A DNA stretch of 64,000 nucleotides, from assembly GCF_964656455.1 (NCBI RefSeq), contig NC_135717.1:5208001-5272000 (forward strand), written 5' to 3'. The DNA comes from Halichoerus grypus (Eukaryota; Chordata; Mammalia; Carnivora; Phocidae). Positions 23,083 to 33,359 of this stretch are shown here, piece by piece. A program made the translations under genes and the position numbers. The notes under the pieces were generated by a model. That model made no database searches, was not told the origin of the DNA, and saw nothing but the letters and a program-made list of their open reading frames with translations. Each line of letters begins with the position of its first letter. Position 1 is the stretch's first letter.

Positions 23083-23291
23083 TTTTTTTTTTAAGATTTA
23101 TTTATTTTAGAGAGAGAGGGAGATGGAGGGAGAGAGCGGGTGGGAGGGGCAAAGGAAGAGGGAGAGAAACCCAAGCAAACTCCATGCTCGGCATGCAGCC
23201 CAACACAGGGCTTGATCTCACAACCCCAGGATCAGACTTGAGCCAAAACCCAGAGTCGGATGCTCAACCAACTGTGCCACCCAGATCCCCC
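23083..23291 (-). mobile_element. CAN SINE
   Basis: Antisense, older variant. The flanks share AAGTCTTT (23073-23080 and 23292-23299), extended by T on both sides. Confidence 0.9.
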
Positions 23292-23914
23292 AAGTCTTTT
23301 TTAATGAGAGTAGCTTTAGGAATGTCCAAAGGGGAATTGAGCAAAGCTCTTCCATTCAGAGGTGCTTCATGGATTGAAGTTATGGTAGCTTGTTTGTCCT
23401 ACCCCCTCCCCTGTTACAAATAGCAATAAATGTCCTAATGCGTTTGACAACATAGGTGACATATATGAGGATAATGTTCTCCCACGTGCATGTGAGAACA
23501 TACACCTTATATCAGAGAAATCTACCCTTACAACTTCTGGTTTTTCCCTCGTAGGGGTTGGGGGTGCAGCCAGGAGATGAGGTAGAAAAGGAAAATGAAA
23601 AGAAGGATATTCTGTAGAGGAATGGAAAACAGTCTTGTTCACTGATCTCTTCTCAGCTTCTGTTATGGTGCCTGGTGGGTAATACTCATTAGTTATCTGA
23701 GCGAACGAATGACCTTGATCATCATTTGTATGAATGTTAACACGGACACCAAGGAAGACGCAGCTCACTGGAATGATGACAGCAGGAGTCGGGCTGGCTT
23801 TCTGCTGCAGAGTCACTGAAAAGACTCCTGCAGCTTTACGGGCACAGCCTCAGTTCTAAAGTCACCATCTTCAGAAAACCAGACATTCTTTGTGTGTTAA
23901 CAGTACTTATGTGC

Positions 23915-24117
23915 GGGATGCCTGGGTGGCTCAGTCGGTTAGGCGTCTGCCTTCGGCTCAGGTCATGATCCCGGGGTCCTGGGATCAAGTTTCACATCGG
24001 GCTCCTTGCTCGGCAGGAGGTCTGCTTCTCCCTCTGCTTATGCTTTCACACTCTCTCGTTTGCTCTCTCTCTGGCAAATAAATGGATAAAATCTTTAAAA
24101 AAAAACAAAAAACAAGA
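23915..24117 (+). mobile_element. CAN SINE
   Basis: Sense: GGGATGCCTGGGTGGCTCAG, tail GGCAAATAAATGGATAAAATC. Probable target duplication AACAGTAC(T/A)TA at 23899-23909 and 24118-24128. Confidence 0.92.
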
Positions 24118-24734
24118 AACAGTACATACACGGTACACAGCTTTAGACTGACATTCGTTCAGACACCGATGATTTTTCTACCCAGTTCAGTAATTTTTCC
24201 ATTGTTACTCTTCCCAGAGAAACAGGACTTCCTTGAAAATATCTTTTCCGAGTTTTTTAAACTGTCCTTATCTTGATTGAAATCCTATTTCAATTAGAAA
24301 TGGTATATGGTTTTAAAATAAAATGGATCTGTTTGGATTCAATATGCAAAGAGATTTGTGAGATTGAATAATAAAAAAAGAATAGCTAGCTCTGGTAACT
24401 TAAAATTTCCAACCTAGAAGAGTATTTCCATGTGTGAAGTTCCATGGTCATGTTAGAAAATTTTGCATTTAACTTCAAGCCATCAGTTGAAAAAAAAAGT
24501 TGCATAAAGTATGTATAGTTTATTTTAAACCTTATTGATTCTGCTATTTGGCATTGGAAAACACAATTAATGTATGCTTTTTACTTAAGTAGGTACAAAT
24601 TGGGGGAAAACTTTAAGGCCGTGTGTTTCAGATGACTGAGTAAATGCTCATGTCTCAGATGTTAGCATATGTTTTTAATATTTGCTCTCAGACTGGTTTA
24701 TATCCGATATAACATTGCTCCTCTTTTATTTTAG

Positions 24735-24879
24735 GAATTTGAAGATAATTTTGACGATGAGATAGATTTCACACCACCAGCAGAAGATACCCCCTCTGTT
24801 CAGTCCCCGGCAGAAGTTTTCACACTTTCAGTACCAAATATCTCACTACCAGCTCCGTCCCAGCTCCAGCCTTCTGTAG
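24735..24879 (+). CDS. LMTK2: LMTK2 exon 3: acidic juxtamembrane linker
   Basis: The acceptor is TTTTAG ending at 24734 and the donor is GTAAGG at 24880. It holds 48 codons plus one base, entering in phase 0 and leaving in phase 1. The translation begins [18 protein letters not shown] and continues through a Ser/Pro-rich stretch ([22 protein letters not shown]). It contains no catalytic residues. It links the membrane helix to the kinase domain on the cytosolic side. Acidic and proline-rich composition suggests an unstructured linker. The TP and SP sites could be proline-directed phosphorylation sites such as CDK5 targets (inference). At 145 nt it is not a multiple of three; skipping exons 2 and 3 together would keep the frame but remove the anchor. 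Confidence 0.96.
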
Positions 24880-25763
24880 GTAAGGCCTTACGTCCCAGCG
24901 TCATGTTTTCGTGAATCATTTCTCAGAGGTGAGAGTGGGAACCTTGATGCTAATCATAAAATACTTGGATTACCTGTCTCGTCTGCTTGCTTATTTCTCT
25001 TCTTCCTGCTCCCTGCGGAAGCTGAATTGTAGTCTCGTCCAGTGCATGCCTGCAAAAGCTGAGTCCTTTGCTTTTGGACCCTGAGTCTGGTATCAGATTA
25101 AACTGGTCTCCTCTGTTCACTGAAGTGGAACTCTCACACAGAGCTCCTGGCCTTTACTTGGGTAGTTCTCGACACTGCTCGTCTTGCTGAGTAGGACACT
25201 GCTGTCTTTCCCTGGGATGTCCTGTGTTTGGGGAGGGCGGTATATTTGGATATGTTAGTTGGATTGACTTTAATGCTGAGATAGAGGTTTGATTAGATGT
25301 TGATCGATTTATTGTTATAAAATAGAGTATGACTAGCAGCTGGAGAATCAGGGATTGCTGAGACTATCTGTTCTATCTGAGAGAAGGCTGTTCTATCTGC
25401 GTGCCATTCCTGTCTCTCGTGGTTCTGCACACAGTGGTGTAGGTTTAGGGCAGCATAAACCCAGCAGTTGATTGCACTGCTGTAGGCATGCATGACCGAG
25501 AGAAAACATAAGATAAAATGTGACACAGCTGGTGTATTTCCTATAAAATATCTGTACAGTTGGGTATATTTAATATTTGTAGGTTTTGCAGCATTAAAAA
25601 ACTAACATGTAGTATTTACCTTTAATTTTAGTAAATAACAATACCCTTCCTTCAACCAAAATAGTGAAATTTAACGGGAATCTAATATACCCTTGGGATC
25701 ACTTAAGTAACCTAGGTATACGTCTCTCTAAATGGAAATATTTTCTCTTCTCTTCGCTTTCTT

Positions 25764-25970
25764 TTTTCCTTTCTTTTTATTTTTAAAGATTTTATTTATT
25801 TATTTCTCAGAGAGAGACAGAGACAGCACAAGCAGGGAGAGAGGGAGGCAGAGGGAGAAGCAGGCTCCCCGCTGAGCAAGGAGCCCGATGCAGGACTTGA
25901 TCCCAGGATCCTGGGATCATGACCCGAGCCGAAGGCAGCTGCTTAACTGACTGAGCCACCCAGGCATCCC
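25764..25970 (-). mobile_element. CAN SINE
   Basis: Antisense. The 16 bp target duplication TTCTCTT(C/T)GCTTTCTT is at 25748-25763 and 25971-25986. Confidence 0.94.
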
Positions 25971-26139
25971 TTCTCTTTGCTTTCTTGATCACAGACTTTC
26001 CTTTATACTTAAGGGAGGCCCTGAGAGACTTCTCTAGAGGGCTTTTACCATCTTGGAGTCTTAACACTCATGAATTCATTTCAAGTAATAGAATCCTAAC
26101 TCAGATCAGCATGTACAGAAAGGGGACTTTTTTTGACGC

Positions 26140-26560
26140 TGGAACTAGGCGATGGGAAGAGTAGGGGTTAGGCAGACCTTAGAGGCAACTGGAGCTGAGA
26201 ACTTGGACACCATCGTGCTTTTCGTTCACTCCTCGTTTCTCTCCTCTTTGCGTGTTGGCTTAAATCCCGCATGCCAGCTTCTTTCCTCGGCTCGGAGTAT
26301 AGCTGTTGCCAACTCCAGGTTCAGATCCTTGTAGCTTTACTACCAGAGGAAAGGAGCTTCTCAGACCAGAAAGAAAACCCTTGGCAAGCCATTCTGGTTG
26401 GCTTCCCCCGAGTCTGACAATGTTCATCCCTCACTGTGGGCAGGAAGGCATGACAGAGAAGAGCCTGATGACTTCTGTCCAAGACATAGTGGGGATGAAT
26501 CAGGGCACAGTCATGGGCACGGCCGAAATGGTAGTGACCTGGACAGCCATCCTCATTACA
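26140..26560. repeat. Possible old dispersed repeat
   Basis: The stretch around TTGTAGCTTTACTACCAGAGG and GCCATTCTGGTTGGC resembles a known decayed mammalian repeat that I cannot name. No coding support. Confidence 0.3.
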
Positions 26561-26780
26561 TTCATACACCTTTCTGTGTTTCTCGAGTCCTCTATTCTAA
26601 ATTCCTTCTTAATAGGAAGAAATTCTTTCCAATTTCTCTGCATAGAATAGTTACAGAATATTTTTATGATCTTGGGATGGAAGAGGGCTTTCCCAACTTG
26701 ACACCAAATGCAGAAACATAAAGGAAAATATTGGCAAATAGGTTTCAAAAAATTAAATATTCTGTATGGAAAAAGACACC

Positions 26781-27620
26781 ATAAACAAATTTGACCAAGT
26801 ACCAAAAATATTTGTAAACTACAAAGAATGTCTAAAAAAAAAAACCAACCCTGTTATATATTAATATATACTAAGATTACAAGCGAACGTGTAAGAAGAA
26901 GAAGACTTCAATAAGAAAGTCAAGGATGTGAAAGGAGAAATTCATGAAAAGAAATTCAAATGGCCAATAAAAAATAGGAATTCCGCTATTAATTAAAGAA
27001 ATACAGGGGTGCCTGGGTAGCTCAGTTGTTAAGCGTCTGCCTTTGGCTCAGGTCATGATCTCAGGGTCCTGGGATCGAGCCCCACGTTGGGCTCCCTGCT
27101 CCGCGGGAAGCCTGCTTCTCCCTCTCCCACTCTCCCTGCTTGAGTTCCCTCTCTCGCTGTATCTCTCTCTGTCAAATAAATAAATAAAATCTTAAAAAAA
27201 AAAAAAAAGAAATACAAACATAAAGTAAGATGATAACAGCTAAACAAAGATGAGAAGAAAGGATGCTAGGTGGTGATGGGTTGAGGGGTGTGTGTGGGAT
27301 ACAGGCCCTTGGACACTCCCTGCTAACGGGACTGTAGATTGATAGAGACATTCTTCTCTGAGGGTAGTCTGACAGTATGTATCCAAATGTAAGATGTATT
27401 TACCCTTGATCCTGCAGTTCCGCTTTCAGTAGTTTATTTAGATCAGTATGCAAATAAATATCTACAAAGGAATTTATTGCAGCATCAGGTTAAATGTCTG
27501 TTGGTATGTAACTTGTTAAATTATGGTAAGTCCATACAATGGAGTATTATGTAGTCCTGTAAAAGGAGGAAAGGTATTTGTGATATATTAAGTGAAAAAA
27601 GTATACCATATATTCAGGAG
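26781..27620 (+). mobile_element. Old LINE (HAL1/L1M type), split by a SINE
   Basis: ACACTCCCTGCTAACGGGACTG, GTAGTCTGACAGTATGTATC, CCTTGATCCTGCAGTTCCG, and CATACAATGGAGTATTATGTAG are the usual decayed LINE landmarks in sense order. Confidence 0.65.
27006..27205 (+). mobile_element. CAN SINE
   Basis: Sense, with target duplication AAAGAAATACA at 26995-27005 and 27206-27216. Close to the arctoid consensus; tail CTCTGTCAAATAAATAAATAA. Confidence 0.95.
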
Positions 27621-27659
27621 CAAATCTAGGAGAAACTTTACATGTTTTTTCCTTTTTTT

Positions 27660-28320
27660 CTTTTTAAAATGTATTTTATTTTATGAATAGATAATATAGT
27701 AATACAGTTGAAAAACCAAAATGTAGAAAGGTATATAGAGTGAAAAGCCTCTAATCTTTGAATCTGACCTCGGCTCCTACCCCCACTGTCTGTCTGTACG
27801 TAACCACTCTTCCTGGTTTCTTATACATCTTTCCGGACTTTATTGATGTAAATATTCCCATTTATGTGCCCCCACACACACCCCCTACCCCCCCGCCATC
27901 ACCAAAACACACTTTTTTTACTCATGGGGGATGGTAAATACATTATTCTGCATCTTGCTTTTTTCACTTACAGATGTACCTTAGAGATCTTTCCGTATGC
28001 ATAAAGAGAGCTTGTTTATTCCTGCTTACAAGTTTCTATTTAAATTGTATGGACTTAGCACAATATATTTAACCTATTGATGGATATTTGGGTTGTTTCT
28101 AATCTTATGCTATTATTTCTAATCTTATGCTATTAAAAATAAAGCTTGTACCTATGTTGGTTTGCACACTGATGTTGGGCTGCTATATTTGTAGAATAAA
28201 TTTTCAGAAGCAGTCAAAGAGTACATAATTTTGGGGGATGTTGCCAGCTTACCCTCCACAAGGAGTTGTGCTAATTTATGTTCCTGCTATTTGCGCGTCA
28301 AATGGTGTATGTTACTACTA
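27660..28320 (-). mobile_element. Old L1 fragment
   Basis: TTGCTTTTTTCACTTACAG, ATTGATGGATATTTGGGTTG, CCAGCTTACCCTCCACAAG: antisense L1M 3' landmarks. It contains a 20 bp tandem duplication (28096-28135). Confidence 0.7.
28096..28135 (+). repeat. Perfect 20 bp tandem duplication
   Basis: Unit TTTCTAATCTTATGCTATTA occurs twice head to tail inside the L1 fragment. Confidence 0.97.
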
Positions 28321-28500
28321 TTGAAGCTAAGTTGGTATCAGTTCAGATTAGATTATTATAAATTTAGGGTGATAACTGTAATCTCCATGGTAACCACTAA
28401 GAAAATAACTAGTAAATATGGAAACAGAAAATGAAGAAGAAATCAAAATGTACACTAAAAAAAAATTAGTCAAATATACACGAAAAAAGAAAAATTTGAT
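28321..28500 (+). repeat. Old L1 fragment
   Basis: GAAGCTAAGTTGGTATCAG, then GTAATCTCCATGGTAACCAC, then AACTAGTAAATATGGAAACAG, in sense orientation. Confidence 0.5.
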
Positions 28501-28589
28501 GTTTCCTGATTTTAATATAGCCAAATTTAACAGCCCCTTAAGCTAGAAATGCAATCTCTTTTTTTTAATTTTTAATTTTTAATTTTTTT

Positions 28590-28766
28590 TAAGATTTTAT
28601 TTATTTATTTGTCAGAGAGAGAGAGAGAGAGAGCGTGTACAAGCAGGGGGAGCAGCAGGCAGAGGGAGAGGGAGAAGCAGGCTCCCCGGGGCTTGATCCC
28701 AGGACACTGAGATCATGACCTGAACCGAAGGCAGACGCTTAACCATCTGAGCCACACAGGTGTCCC
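28590..28766 (-). mobile_element. CAN SINE with internal deletion
   Basis: Antisense. GGCTCCCCGGGGCTTGATCC shows that about 20 bp between CCCCG and GGGGC, present in other copies, are missing. A-tail side AAGATTTTATTTATTTATTTG. Confidence 0.9.
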
Positions 28767-29063
28767 TTTTTTTTTTTTAATTTTTAAAATTATTATTTTT
28801 TTTTAAGAGTTAGAGCTTTTTATGTCTTAAGAAATCCTTTCCTATTCTGTGGTCAAAATGATACTTAACTACCTTTTTTCCCTACAGTGTTTTAAGGTTT
28901 TGCTTTAACATTTAAATTAATTTAAATCCATAACCCATCCTGAGTTAATTTTTGAGTATGGTGTTAAAGAATCCATGAATCTTTTTGGTACATTACTGTG
29001 TTTTTCTCAGCTTTCTTCACTGATTGGTCCTTCTATTCCTCTTGCTTTTTAGTTCCCTATGTA

Positions 29064-29222
29064 GGGGCACCGGGGTGGCTCAGTCAGTTAAACGTCTGCC
29101 TTTGGCTCAGGTCATGATCCCAGAGTCCCAGGATTGAGCCCCACGTCGGGCTCCCTGCTCAGTGGGGAGTCTGCTTCTCACTCTGCTCCTCTCTCTCAAG
29201 TAAAAAAACAAAAAACAAAAAA
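29064..29222 (+). mobile_element. CAN SINE
   Basis: Sense: GGGGCACCGGGGTGGCTCAG, CGTCGGGCTCCCTGCTCAG, with a shortened CT-rich part and a CAAAAAACAAAAAAC tail. Confidence 0.9.
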
Positions 29223-29901
29223 CACCATTTGTGTATGTGTCTGTTGTAGGCCTTCTATTCTATTTCAGTAATTTGTCAGTTCCTTGTTCCAGTACCCCAT
29301 TGTCTTAACTATTTAATAGTTTCACAATAATGATGTGATTTGCAAGTTTTTCTCCTATTCTGTAGTTTGTCTTTTCACTCTTTTGGTAGTGTCCTTTGAT
29401 ACACAAAAATTTAGATTTTGATGAAGTCCAATTTATTTTTTTCTTTTGTTGCTTGTGCTTTTAGTGTCATACTTAAGAAATTTTTGTCAAACTCAAGGTC
29501 ATGAAGATTTGCCCCAATGTTGTCTTCTATGATTTTTATAATTTTAGTTTTGAAATTTGGGTCTTTGACCCATTGGTATTTGTATATGGTGTGAAGTAAG
29601 GTTCCAGGTTCATTGTTTTACAGGTGGATAGCTAGTTGCCCCAGCAACAATTTGTGAAGAGACTGTTCTTCCCCCATTGAATTGTCTTGGCACCTTGTTG
29701 AAAATCAGTTGACCATATTTGTTTGTGTTTATTTTGGGACTCTCAATCCCAATGATCTATATCTAGCCTTATTGCCAGTATCACAGTGTTTTGACTATTA
29801 TAGCTTTGTAGAGAGTTTTGGAATTGAGAAGTTTATGAATCCTCCAACTTTGTTTTTCAAGAATGTTTTGGCTATTCAGAGTCCCTTGAAATTCTATTAT
29901 T

Positions 29902-30103
29902 TTTATTTTATTTATTTATTTTTAAGATTTTAGTTATTAGAGAGCATAAGCAGGGGAGCAACAAGCAAGGGAGAGGGAGAAGCAGACTTCCCGCTGAGCA
30001 GGGATCCCGTGGCATGGGGCTTAATCCCAGGACCCCAGGACCATGACCTGAGCCGAAGGCAGACGCCCAACTGACTGAGCCACCTAGGCGCCGCCCCCCC
30101 ATA
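29902..30103 (-). mobile_element. CAN SINE
   Basis: Antisense, inserted in L1 ORF2: the L1 reads CCTTGAAATTC before and ATATGAATTTTAGGATCAG after. The ends are ragged and no clean target duplication is seen. Confidence 0.88.
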
Positions 30104-30420
30104 TGAATTTTAGGATCAGTTTTTCCATTTCTGCAAAATAGGCCATTAAGATTTGTGTGTGTACCATTTTGATTCCCTTTGGTTTATATTTTTTTAGATA
30201 TTTTCTTGGGGATCATAATTATCTTCAATTTATAACAGTTGTGTTTCAGTCGATACCAACTTTTAGCTTCAGTACCATATAAATACTCTGCAATTCAGTT
30301 GAGTCCTTTCATGTAATCACAAATTACATCTTCATATCTTGTGTGCCCGTTAACATAGATTTATAATTTTTCATGTGTTTGTCTTTTAAATTGTGTAGGA
30401 AATTAAAAGAGGAGCTACAC

Positions 30421-32250
30421 ACCAAAAATACAATGATGCTGGCTTTTATATTTACCTATGTAGTTTTACCAGTGATCTTTATTTGTTCATATGGCCTCCA
30501 GTTACTGTTTAGTGTCCTTTTACTTTAGCCTGCAGGACTCCCTTTAACAGTTCTTGTAGGGCAGTAGTATAGTGGCAGCAATCTCCCTAAACCTGTGTTT
30601 ATCTGGAGATGTCTTACTTTCTCCTTCATTTTTTGGAAGACAGTTTTGTCGGGTATAGAACTCTTGGTTGATGGCATGTCACTTGTGCCATCCCACTGCC
30701 TTTTGGCCTCCATGGTTTCTGGTGAGAAATCAGTTGTTAATCTTACCAAAGATCCCTTATATGCAGGAGTGGCTCCCTTTTGATGCTTTCAAGATTCTCC
30801 ATCTTTGGTTTTTGACAGTCTGATTATGATGTGTCTGAGTGTGCGTTTGAGTTTATCTTACTTGGAATTTGTTGAACGTCTTGGATGTGTAGATTCATAC
30901 CTTTTTCCAAATTGGGACATTTTTTACCATTATATCTTCAAATATTCTTTCTGCCCTCTTTTCCCCTCTTTTTCTGGGGCTCTCATGTGTATGTTGGTCC
31001 CTTTGGTGGTGTCCCACAAGTCCCTTTGGAGCCTTTGCTCATTGATTTTTTTTTTTTTCATTCTTTTTTCTTCTGCTCAGCCTGGATAATTGTATTTGAA
31101 CTCTCCTCAAGTTCACAGCTGCTTCCGTCTGCTCCCATCTTTGGTTGAAACCCTCTAGTAAATTTTTTTGTTTCAGTTATTGTACTTTTTGGCTCCAAAT
31201 TGGCATTTGGCTCCTTTTACTAATTTGAATCTCTTTATTGATCTTCTCCACTTATCGGTACATCATTCTCCTGGTGTCCTTCAATTCTTTGTCCATGATT
31301 TCCTTTTGCTCTTTGAGCGTGTTTAAGACAGTTGATTTAAAGTCTTGTCTGGTAAGGCCACTGTCTATGTTTTCTCAGGGACACTTTCTTTTACATTTCC
31401 TTTGTACCTATGAGTGGACCATGCTTTCTTGTTTCTTTGCATGTTTTGTACTTTTTTGTTGAAAATTGGACATTTTGAATAATATGATGTACTTAGAAGA
31501 AGAAAGAAAACAAAAACAAACAAAAAAAGTATTCTGTGGGTCTTTGCAGATTAGCTCTGTGTTGGGACGCTCTTCACCCAGGCTACTTACAGTTCTGCCT
31601 TAGTCCTCACCTCCTGCTTGTGCTGGGCATGAAGCCTAGCTACAGGTGTGAAAGTTGTGTTCTTCTCAAGTCTTCTGTGACTGTGTGTCCTTCTCTGAGC
31701 ATGCAGGTGGCTCTCAAGGTTCCTCCATATATTGCAATAGCTTTTCAGAGCCCCTGTTCACCTCCCACGTCTCACTCCCCTGCTTTTCTGCTAAAGCTTT
31801 CAGCATGTCTACTCTTTGCCTCTACTGTTCTATTTTGCCCCAGTGGAAGTGTCTCATTCATTTGGCTTTCACTGTTCTTGAGGAACATGTTTTTGAGGAG
31901 CACTCTGTCCTGATAGAGTTCTGAGTTTGGTGAAACCAAGGGAAGCCACTTGTGGTAGTCCTTCAGGGAAACTTCCAGTAAAAGGAAACACAGTTCTTTG
32001 GGAATAATGAGGTCTGCTGCACTCTGTCTGGAACCAGGACCCACACCGGGACATGTGTCATCATGAAGATTGCTGCTGCACCAGGGGCTAGGGGGCTGGG
32101 GCTATGCTAAATTCAAAGACACAAAGAAATTCTACCCTGTTTCAGTGGCCTTTCTCCTGGTTTGATTGGGTTGCTGGAAATCTTTGTCTTCCAGAGTTCT
32201 GATAAGGTTGACACCGACAGATTTTGACAAGCTTTTCACCTGCACCATGA
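30421..32250 (-). mobile_element. Old L1 fragment
   Basis: TCTCATGTGTATGTTGGTCC, GGTGTCCCACAAGTCCCTTTG, TTCAGTTATTGTACTTTTTGG, CTTTGAGCGTGTTTAAGACAG, and TTGTTGAAAATTGGACATTTTG are common antisense L1M motifs. The 3' limit is approximate. Confidence 0.65.
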
Positions 32251-32564
32251 AACTAAGGACAAGTAAAAGCCATTGAAATGGGGATTAGTGGTTATAGGAG
32301 AGGGTTTAGATGAGAAAACACAGTGCAAAGTATTAAAGAATCAGGTAGGAAACCCATTCAAAAAAATATTGTCAGTTTTAAAACTTGAAACCATTTTGGC
32401 AATATGAGTTTGAAAGTGATGGTGTATATATATGAGTTGATTTCTACCTTTATTAGCACAAGCTTTAAATTTATGTTTGTGTTTATTCTTTAGATTATAT
32501 ATTTAATATTTATTTTATTTCAGTTAAGTGCCCATATTTATTTTTTATGTTCTTTTTCCTACAG

Positions 32565-32638
32565 AAGGTTTGAAGTCTCAAGTTGCCCGCCACAGTCTAA
32601 ACTACATACAGGAAATTGGAAATGGCTGGTTTGGAAAG
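32565..32638 (+). CDS. LMTK2: LMTK2 exon 4: start of kinase domain, glycine loop
   Basis: The acceptor is CCTACAG ending at 32564 and the donor is GTAAAA at 32639. The exon is short (74 nt): two bases finish a Glu codon split by intron 3, then 24 codons end in phase 0. It reads [24 protein letters not shown]. The glycine-rich nucleotide-binding loop GNGWFGK is at 32618-32638 and lies at the very end of the exon, so intron 4 cuts between this loop and the next strand (VLLGEIY in exon 5). The exon is flanked upstream by ~300 bp without a recognised repeat and then by a large antisense L1 block. Confidence 0.96.
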
Positions 32639-33359
32639 GTAAAATGTTCACATCTACTTTTTTTTTCCCCTCTTAGTTATAATGTTTAGAAATTAAAGCT
32701 AATTAAGAGTTGTAGGACATTCCACATTCTCTTCAGTTGCTGTGGAACCAGTTGAGTCTACTCTTTACACCCTGAAATCACACAGGATAGTGAGCTTCAG
32801 TGTTTTTAGGTGTATGTATTTTTCCAGGAAGGTCTTTTATTTATATATCAGATACTTCTCTAATTGTTGGCATAGAACAGTAAGAAGGGAAGAGAGACTG
32901 GAATTTTAGAAGCTTTTTATCCTCCTCAAGGTAAGTTATTTGTTTTTTAATTCTTCTCTCTTTCTCCCCCCTCTTCCTCACAATACTTAAACCACTTTAG
33001 AACTGTAGATACATAGTATTATTATAATGGAAACCATGGCAAAGAACTGTTCTCTATTTCTCATAGCCTGTCAAGGGGCAAATAGAAACAGTGGTTTGTT
33101 GATCTTTTTACCAAGGGGTGTTCAGAAGGAATAATCTTATTATCATAGCTATTTCTATGGTGTAACTAGCAGTTGTTCTGTGTAAAAGGTTCCTGAGTGG
33201 CGATTGCATCATAAGCAGGGTGGTCAAGGCAAGAAGAGGTATTTGCTCGGTGATCAGCCATCTTATGCATCTTGTCTTTCCATTCAAAGTTGTTTGTCAG
33301 TGCTCTGTCTTTGACGTCATCCAACCTTTATTAGTGAGTGACCAAATCTTCTAAGCCAT

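Larger units (their letters stand above)
21288..24734 (+). other. LMTK2: Intron 2 (3447 bp)
   Basis: It holds a full-length hAT-like element and one arm of an inverted repeat, an MER5-like and an MIR-like fragment, and two SINEs in opposite orientation. I recognise nothing in 21695-22619 or 24129-24734. The last 600 bp before exon 3 are AT-rich and repeat-free. Confidence 0.75.
28771..30420 (-). mobile_element. Old L1 (ORF2-region), split by two SINEs
   Basis: GATGAAGTCCAATTTATT, TGGTATTTGTATATGGTGTG, GTGAAGAGACTGTTCTTCC, and AATCCTCCAACTTTGTTT read as antisense L1 ORF2 without an open frame. Confidence 0.75.
24880..32564 (+). other. LMTK2: Intron 3 (7685 bp)
   Basis: It is mostly old LINE sequence (26.8-32.25 kb) cut by SINEs. 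24880-25747 and 32251-32564 show no recognisable element. 26140-26560 resembles an old dispersed mammalian repeat whose family I cannot name. Confidence 0.7.

Noticed and set aside
23367..23816. 149-codon open frame on the - strand in intron 2
   Set aside because: No family resemblance and no conserved motif. It lies in plain intronic sequence.
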